Under the pieces are notes generated by a model. That model was given only the letters and a program-made list of their open reading frames with translations. It did no database searches and was not told the DNA's origin. A stretch of 8,651 nt of DNA from DAXETY01 sp051155755 (lineage in GTDB: Bacteria > Desulfobacterota > Desulfobacteria > Desulfobacterales > SG8-13): positions 1-8,651 of the forward strand of contig DAXETY010000106.1 of assembly GCA_051155755.1 (NCBI GenBank), given 5' to 3'. This document shows, piece after piece, positions 5,261 to 8,651 of the stretch (positions are counted from its first letter, which is position 1; the number at the start of each line of letters is the position of its first letter). Made by a program: the position numbers and the translations under genes.

Positions 5261-7333
5261 ATGAGTGAAAAGGTCGAAACATTGAGAAATCTTGCGCTGG
5301 TTGCCCACGGTGGTGCAGGTAAAACGAGCCTGGCGGAGGTCATGCTTTACAAGGCCGGTGCAACCAAACGGATCGGTCGCGTGGAAGACGGCAATACGGC
5401 AATGGATTTCGAGCCGGAAGAATTGAAGCGTCAAACCAGCGTCAGCACGGCGTTTTTCCAGTTCAACTGGAAGAAGCACACCATCAATCTCATCGACACC
5501 CCCGGCGACCAGAGCTTTTTCAACGACACCAAATTCTGTATGCAGGCAGCCGATGCCGCGCTGGTGCTCATCGACGCTGTCGACGGCATCAAAGTGCAAA
5601 CCGAGATTGCCTGGGAATTTGCCCGGGATTTCGGTTTGCCCTGCTTTATATTCATCAACAAGCTCGACCGGGAGCGTTCCGATTTTCAGAAAACATTCAA
5701 TGATGCCAGAGAGATTTTCGATCCCAAGCCGATCCTGCTTCAGCTGCCCATCGGCAAAGAAGCCGGGTTCAAAGGTGTGGTCGACCTAACCCGCATGAAA
5801 GCCTTTGTTTACGACGAAAGCGGCAAGGCATCCGAGATCGATGTCCCGGCCGATATGAAAGACGAGGTCGAAAGCGAACGGGAGGCATTTATCGAAAACG
5901 TGGCCGAGGCCGACGATGCCCTCGTCGAGCGATACCTCGAAGGCGAGGAGCTTTCCGATGAGGACATCCGGGGGGCTTTAAAAGCCGGGATCCTGTCGCG
6001 GGCTTTCGTACCGGTGCTCTGTGGCTCGGCCACCGCCAACATCGGCGTTGATCTGCTGCTGGATTTCGTTGCCGGCGCGGCCCCCTCGCCCATTGACCGC
6101 GGCGCCTTTGTCGGCAAGGACATCAAGGGAGAAAGCCAGATCGAGCGCCGGCCCGATCCTTCGGAACCATTTTCCGGCTTTGTGGTCAAGACCGTTGCCG
6201 ATCCATACGCCGGACGCTTGTCGATATTTCGGGTCGTGTCCGGTTCGATCGGCGGCGACGGAACCTTTTACAATGCCAACAAGGAAAACCGCGAACGCTA
6301 CAACCAGTTGATGGTGCTGGCCGGCAAGGAGCAGAAAAGCGCCTCCGGGGCCGGTCCCGGGGACATCGTGGCGGTGGCCAAACTCAAGGAGACCACCACC
6401 GGCGATACGCTCTGTGAGGAATCCAGCAAGGTCATCTTTCCGTTCACCGAACCGATCCCGACCCTGATTTCCTATGCGTTGGTGCCCAAGAGCAAAGGCG
6501 ATGAAGACAAGATATTTACCTCCCTGCAGAAACTTCTGGAAGAAGACCCGGGTCTGAAGCTCGATCGCAACCCGGAGACCAAGGAAATTTTGCTCCACGG
6601 ATCCGGGCAGATTCATATCGAAACCACCATCGACAAGCTGAAACGCAAGTTCAACGTCGAAGCCGAGCTCAACATCCCCAAGGTCCCCTATCGGGAAACC
6701 ATTAAAAAGAAGGTGCGGGTGCAGGGCAAACACAAGAAACAAACCGGCGGCCATGGACAGTACGGTGACTGCTGGATCAGCCTGGAGCCGCTGCCACGTG
6801 GGGAAGGATTCGAATTCGTCGATGCCATCGTCGGCGGGGTCATTCCCAAGGGATACATTCCGGCGGTGGAAAAAGGCATTATCGAAGCCTCGGAGCGCGG
6901 AGTACTGGCCGGCTTTCCCTGCATCGATTTCAAGGTGACTCTCGATGACGGCTCCTATCACGCGGTGGACTCCTCCGAAATGGCATTTAAAATCGCCGGC
7001 TCGCTGGCATTCAAGAAAGCTGCCGAACAGGCCAACCCGGTATTGCTCGAACCGATCATGAGCGTGACCATCACAACGCCGGACGAGTACATGGGCGACA
7101 TCATGGGTGATTTAAACGGCCGCCGCGGCCGGGTTTTGGGGATGGACAGCGCCGGTAAAAATCAGGTCATCAAGGCCAACGTGCCCATGGCGGAGGTTTT
7201 GACCTACGCGCCGGACCTGCGGTCCATGACCGGCGGCCGGGGTATCTATGCCATGGAGTTTTCCCATTACGACGAAGTGCCGGCCCAGATCGCCGACAAG
7301 GTAATCGAGGCCGCCAAAGCCGCCAAAGAATAG
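5261..7333 (+). CDS. EF-G-like translation factor GTPase (EF-G paralogue)
   Basis: A 690-residue protein with the full five-domain EF-G layout: GTPase domain about 8-275, beta domain II about 300-395, domain III about 400-475, domain IV about 478-595 and domain V about 597-675. G1 is AHGGAGKT (15-22) and G4 is NKLD (133-136). G2 reads RQTSV at 57-61, where canonical EF-G has RGITI, and G3 reads DTPGD at 79-83, where canonical EF-G has DTPGH. The catalytic histidine is therefore Asp83, and the switch I threonine aligns with Ser60. Domain V retains EPIMSVTITTPDEYMGDIMGDLNGRRG and SMTGGRGIYAMEFSHY. This places it in the EF-G-like paralogue group rather than the main translocase, which would normally lie in the str operon near rpsL/rpsG/tuf. 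A role in ribosome translocation, recycling or stress is possible; which one is not visible. The start has a good ribosome site at 5248-5253. Confidence 0.93.
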   Translation: MSEKVETLRNLALVAHGGAGKTSLAEVMLYKAGATKRIGRVEDGNTAMDFEPEELKRQTSVSTAFFQFNWKKHTINLIDTPGDQSFFNDTKFCMQAADAALVLIDAVDGIKVQTEIAWEFARDFGLPCFIFINKLDRERSDFQKTFNDAREIFDPKPILLQLPIGKEAGFKGVVDLTRMKAFVYDESGKASEIDVPADMKDEVESEREAFIENVAEADDALVERYLEGEELSDEDIRGALKAGILSRAFVPVLCGSATANIGVDLLLDFVAGAAPSPIDRGAFVGKDIKGESQIERRPDPSEPFSGFVVKTVADPYAGRLSIFRVVSGSIGGDGTFYNANKENRERYNQLMVLAGKEQKSASGAGPGDIVAVAKLKETTTGDTLCEESSKVIFPFTEPIPTLISYALVPKSKGDEDKIFTSLQKLLEEDPGLKLDRNPETKEILLHGSGQIHIETTIDKLKRKFNVEAELNIPKVPYRETIKKKVRVQGKHKKQTGGHGQYGDCWISLEPLPRGEGFEFVDAIVGGVIPKGYIPAVEKGIIEASERGVLAGFPCIDFKVTLDDGSYHAVDSSEMAFKIAGSLAFKKAAEQANPVLLEPIMSVTITTPDEYMGDIMGDLNGRRGRVLGMDSAGKNQVIKANVPMAEVLTYAPDLRSMTGGRGIYAMEFSHYDEVPAQIADKVIEAAKAAKE

Positions 7334-7335
7334 TT

Positions 7336-8040
7336 TTGAAATTGTTCGGCGCATTCCACACTCAACTCCATGAAACGGCGAACCGCTCAGGGCGTGTTCG
7401 CCGTTTTTGTTTTCGATCCTTTCCCCTGCTGTTGATTCTGATCGTTGCATCTGTGGCGGCGGTGGCCGGAGAACGGCAGTTTGCCAAGGTGAAATGGGTG
7501 GACGACGGCGACACGATCCTGCTGGTGGACGGCCGCCGCGTGCGCTACATCGGCATCAACGCGCCGGAAACCGCAAACCCCGAATACGGCACCCGGGGCG
7601 AACCATTCGGCTACGAGGCGCTCAAGTACAATATCTTTCTGGTGAAAAACAAGCGCATCGTTTTGGAGTTCGACCGGGAAAAAACGGATCAGTACGGAAG
7701 AACGTTGGCATACGTTCACCTTCCGGGCGGGCCCTTCGTCAACCTGCAGATGATCGAAGAAGGCTTGGCGTATTTCGTTTTTCGCAAACCCAACAACCGC
7801 TATGATCAAGCTTTTCTGGAAGCCCAGCGCAAGGCCATGAAAGCCGGCCGGGGGATTTGGGGCAACTGGCGGAAATCCGATCAAAAATGGATCGGCAATC
7901 GCCGATCGAGGCGTTTTCACGACCCGGACTGTCCTTTCGGTCAGCAGGTGTCCAGGCGAAACCGGGTTGAATTCGACACGCGCTGGGAGGCTTTCTGGAT
8001 GGGCTATGCCCCGGCCAAGCGTTGCGGGCCGGATGATTGA
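7336..8040 (+). CDS. Thermonuclease (staphylococcal nuclease fold) with signal-like leader and C-terminal Cys/His region
   Basis: A calcium-dependent-type nuclease of the SNase family, 234 residues if begun at TTG 7336. A signal-like segment (RVRRFCFR, then hydrophobic LLLILIVASVAAVAG, about residues 21-45) suggests export or membrane anchoring. The SNase core runs from about 48 to 180. DDGDT (56-60) supplies Asp59, R70 matches catalytic Arg35 of staphylococcal nuclease, E78 in NAPET matches Glu43, and R122 in QYGRTLAY matches Arg87. N75 replaces the usual Asp40. The tail (about 190-231, with H195, C199 and C230) resembles the Ada-like zinc-binding appendage found in related nucleases, but Ala227 occupies the place of one expected cysteine. 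The start is uncertain: no ribosome site is seen, TTG 7336 lies two bases after the EF-G-like stop, and a strong terminator hairpin (7373-7413) lies within the leader codons. See also the possible frameshift from ATG 7370. Confidence 0.85.
   Translation: MKLFGAFHTQLHETANRSGRVRRFCFRSFPLLLILIVASVAAVAGERQFAKVKWVDDGDTILLVDGRRVRYIGINAPETANPEYGTRGEPFGYEALKYNIFLVKNKRIVLEFDREKTDQYGRTLAYVHLPGGPFVNLQMIEEGLAYFVFRKPNNRYDQAFLEAQRKAMKAGRGIWGNWRKSDQKWIGNRRSRRFHDPDCPFGQQVSRRNRVEFDTRWEAFWMGYAPAKRCGPDD
7373..7413 (+). terminator. Strong intrinsic terminator downstream of the EF-G-like gene, inside the nuclease leader
   Basis: AAACGGCGAAC at 7373-7383 pairs perfectly with GTTCGCCGTTT at 7396-7406 (11 pairs). 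The loop can add CGC/GCG pairs (7384-7386 with 7392-7394) with T7395 bulged and a five-base TCAGG loop. A T-rich tract, TTTTTGTTTT, spans 7404-7413. This is a classic rho-independent terminator 40 bases after the EF-G-like stop codon. It overlaps codons 13-26 of the nuclease if that gene starts at 7336. Confidence 0.85.
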
Positions 8041-8059
8041 TAAGGTAGCCGATATGTGT

Positions 8060-8088
8060 TTTGAAACTTTGAAACGCTCAGTTTCGGA
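8060..8088. repeat. Direct repeat and weak hairpin between convergent nuclease and photolyase genes
   Basis: The octamer TTTGAAAC occurs twice in tandem (8060-8067 and 8068-8075). The second copy pairs with GTTTCGGA at 8081-8088 around a GCTCA loop, using five Watson-Crick pairs plus two G-T and one outer T-A pair. It lies in the 52-base gap between two converging genes, where a bidirectional terminator would be expected. The T-tract is poor on both strands, so the terminator role is only a possibility. Confidence 0.3.
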
Positions 8089-8092
8089 AAAA

Positions 8093-8650
8093 TCATTTTA
8101 GCGCTCGATTCAATCCGCACACCCGCACGGCAGACTCATCCAGCATCTGCGGCAGCCCGCCCCGCTCCTGCGGCACGAATCCGAACGTCCTGCGCCAGAC
8201 CGCATCGTCCTCCATGCAAAAATAAATCAGCACATCGGGGGCATGGGTGCGGATGGCATCGACGATGCGACGATAGAGATCGATTCGCAGGGGTTTGAAG
8301 TAGCGCATTTTACCATCCAGGCCCGAAATGAATTCGCCGTATACGATTTTGGAATCGGGAAACCGGGTTTCGATGATCGGCTTGAGGGCCGGCGGGAATC
8401 GAAAGCTTCCCAGACTGATCCAGACAATATTTTCCGGTGACACGTGCGCGAATATCTGCTCCACCGTGCGGCGGTAATCTTCGTGGCAGCCGTCGTAGAT
8501 CACCATGGGATCGAAGTGGAATGCCAGGGGATACCCCCGGGATTCACAGCGGGCTGCGGTCTCCAGGCGCGCCTGCAGGCTCGTGGTCGATCGCTCCTGT
8601 TTCCGGATGACCCAGGGCGTGTTCAGTGACCAAGCCAGGATGGTCTTGCG
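8093..8650 (-). CDS. Spore photoproduct lyase family radical SAM protein, C-terminal part (partial)
   Basis: About 185 C-terminal residues are visible, and the frame stays open to the right edge, so the gene begins outside the window. An apparent ATG at 8506 is internal: the upstream codons read AWSLNTPWVIRKQERSTTSL and GYPLAFHFDPM, both characteristic of the SPL family. Downstream motifs include WISLGSFRFPPALKPIIE, then YGEFISGLDGKMRYFKPLR and an IYFCMEDDAVW segment. Family members use a [4Fe-4S] cluster and S-adenosylmethionine; spore photoproduct lyase itself reverses the thymine dimer of UV-damaged spores. Homologues are common in non-sporulating bacteria, where the substrate is not established. 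The cluster-binding CxxxCxxC motif would lie in the missing N-terminal half, so catalytic competence cannot be judged here. The gene converges on the nuclease gene with 52 bases between stops. Confidence 0.88.
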   Translation of the reverse strand, partial: RKTILAWSLNTPWVIRKQERSTTSLQARLETAARCESRGYPLAFHFDPMVIYDGCHEDYRRTVEQIFAHVSPENIVWISLGSFRFPPALKPIIETRFPDSKIVYGEFISGLDGKMRYFKPLRIDLYRRIVDAIRTHAPDVLIYFCMEDDAVWRRTFGFVPQERGGLPQMLDESAVRVCGLNRALK

Positions 8651-8651
8651 G

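Noticed and set aside
5978..6961. 327-codon open frame on the minus strand opposite the EF-G-like gene
   Set aside because: Long because of codon bias in the sense gene; no ribosome site and no recognisable protein family.
5221..8080. A 13-base match TTTGAAACGCTCA in two intergenic gaps (5221-5233 and 8068-8080)
   Set aside because: A single repeat of this length is near what chance allows in 8.6 kb, and the two sites have different contexts (before a start codon versus between convergent stops).
1..8651. CRISPR array, tRNA or rRNA genes, insertion sequences
   Set aside because: I saw no regularly spaced repeats, cloverleaf-like sequence, rRNA signature or transposase anywhere in the window.

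Overview
The window looks like part of a chromosome from a Gram-negative anaerobe of the Desulfobacterota (former Deltaproteobacteria, Desulfobacteraceae/Desulfosarcina type). This placement is inferred from the xseA-xseB-ispA-dxs-tlyA gene order, from an EF-G-like GTPase whose G3 motif reads DTPGD, and from the G+C-rich coding sequence. No rRNA or other marker is present to confirm it.

Positions 1-509 hold the 3' end of xseA and all of xseB, the two subunits of exodeoxyribonuclease VII, overlapping by 8 bases. Positions 527-1152 hold a vapBC toxin-antitoxin pair on the opposite strand, in visibly more A+T-rich DNA. Positions 1224-4956 resume on the plus strand with ispA (farnesyl/geranyl diphosphate synthase), dxs (first enzyme of the MEP isoprenoid pathway) and tlyA (rRNA 2'-O-methyltransferase). 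The toxin-antitoxin pair therefore sits inside what is usually one continuous gene string. It has left ispA without a visible Shine-Dalgarno site and with a short, palindrome-rich divergent promoter region upstream.

Positions 4957-5260 are non-coding, with a possible terminator after tlyA and the leader of the next gene. Positions 5261-7333 encode a full-length EF-G paralogue with unusual switch motifs. It is followed almost at once by a secreted or membrane-anchored staphylococcal-nuclease-type protein (7336-8040). A very strong intrinsic terminator lies inside the first codons assigned to that nuclease, so its true start and expression are open questions. Positions 8093-8651 carry the C-terminal part of a spore-photoproduct-lyase-family radical SAM protein on the minus strand, running off the window.

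Most of the window is ordinary housekeeping: DNA repair, isoprenoid supply, rRNA modification and a translation factor. I found no wholly new multi-gene system. The points most worth a second look are the vapBC insertion and its shared regulatory region with ispA, the terminator overlapping the nuclease leader (with a possible one-base deletion), and the altered GTPase motifs of the EF-G paralogue.
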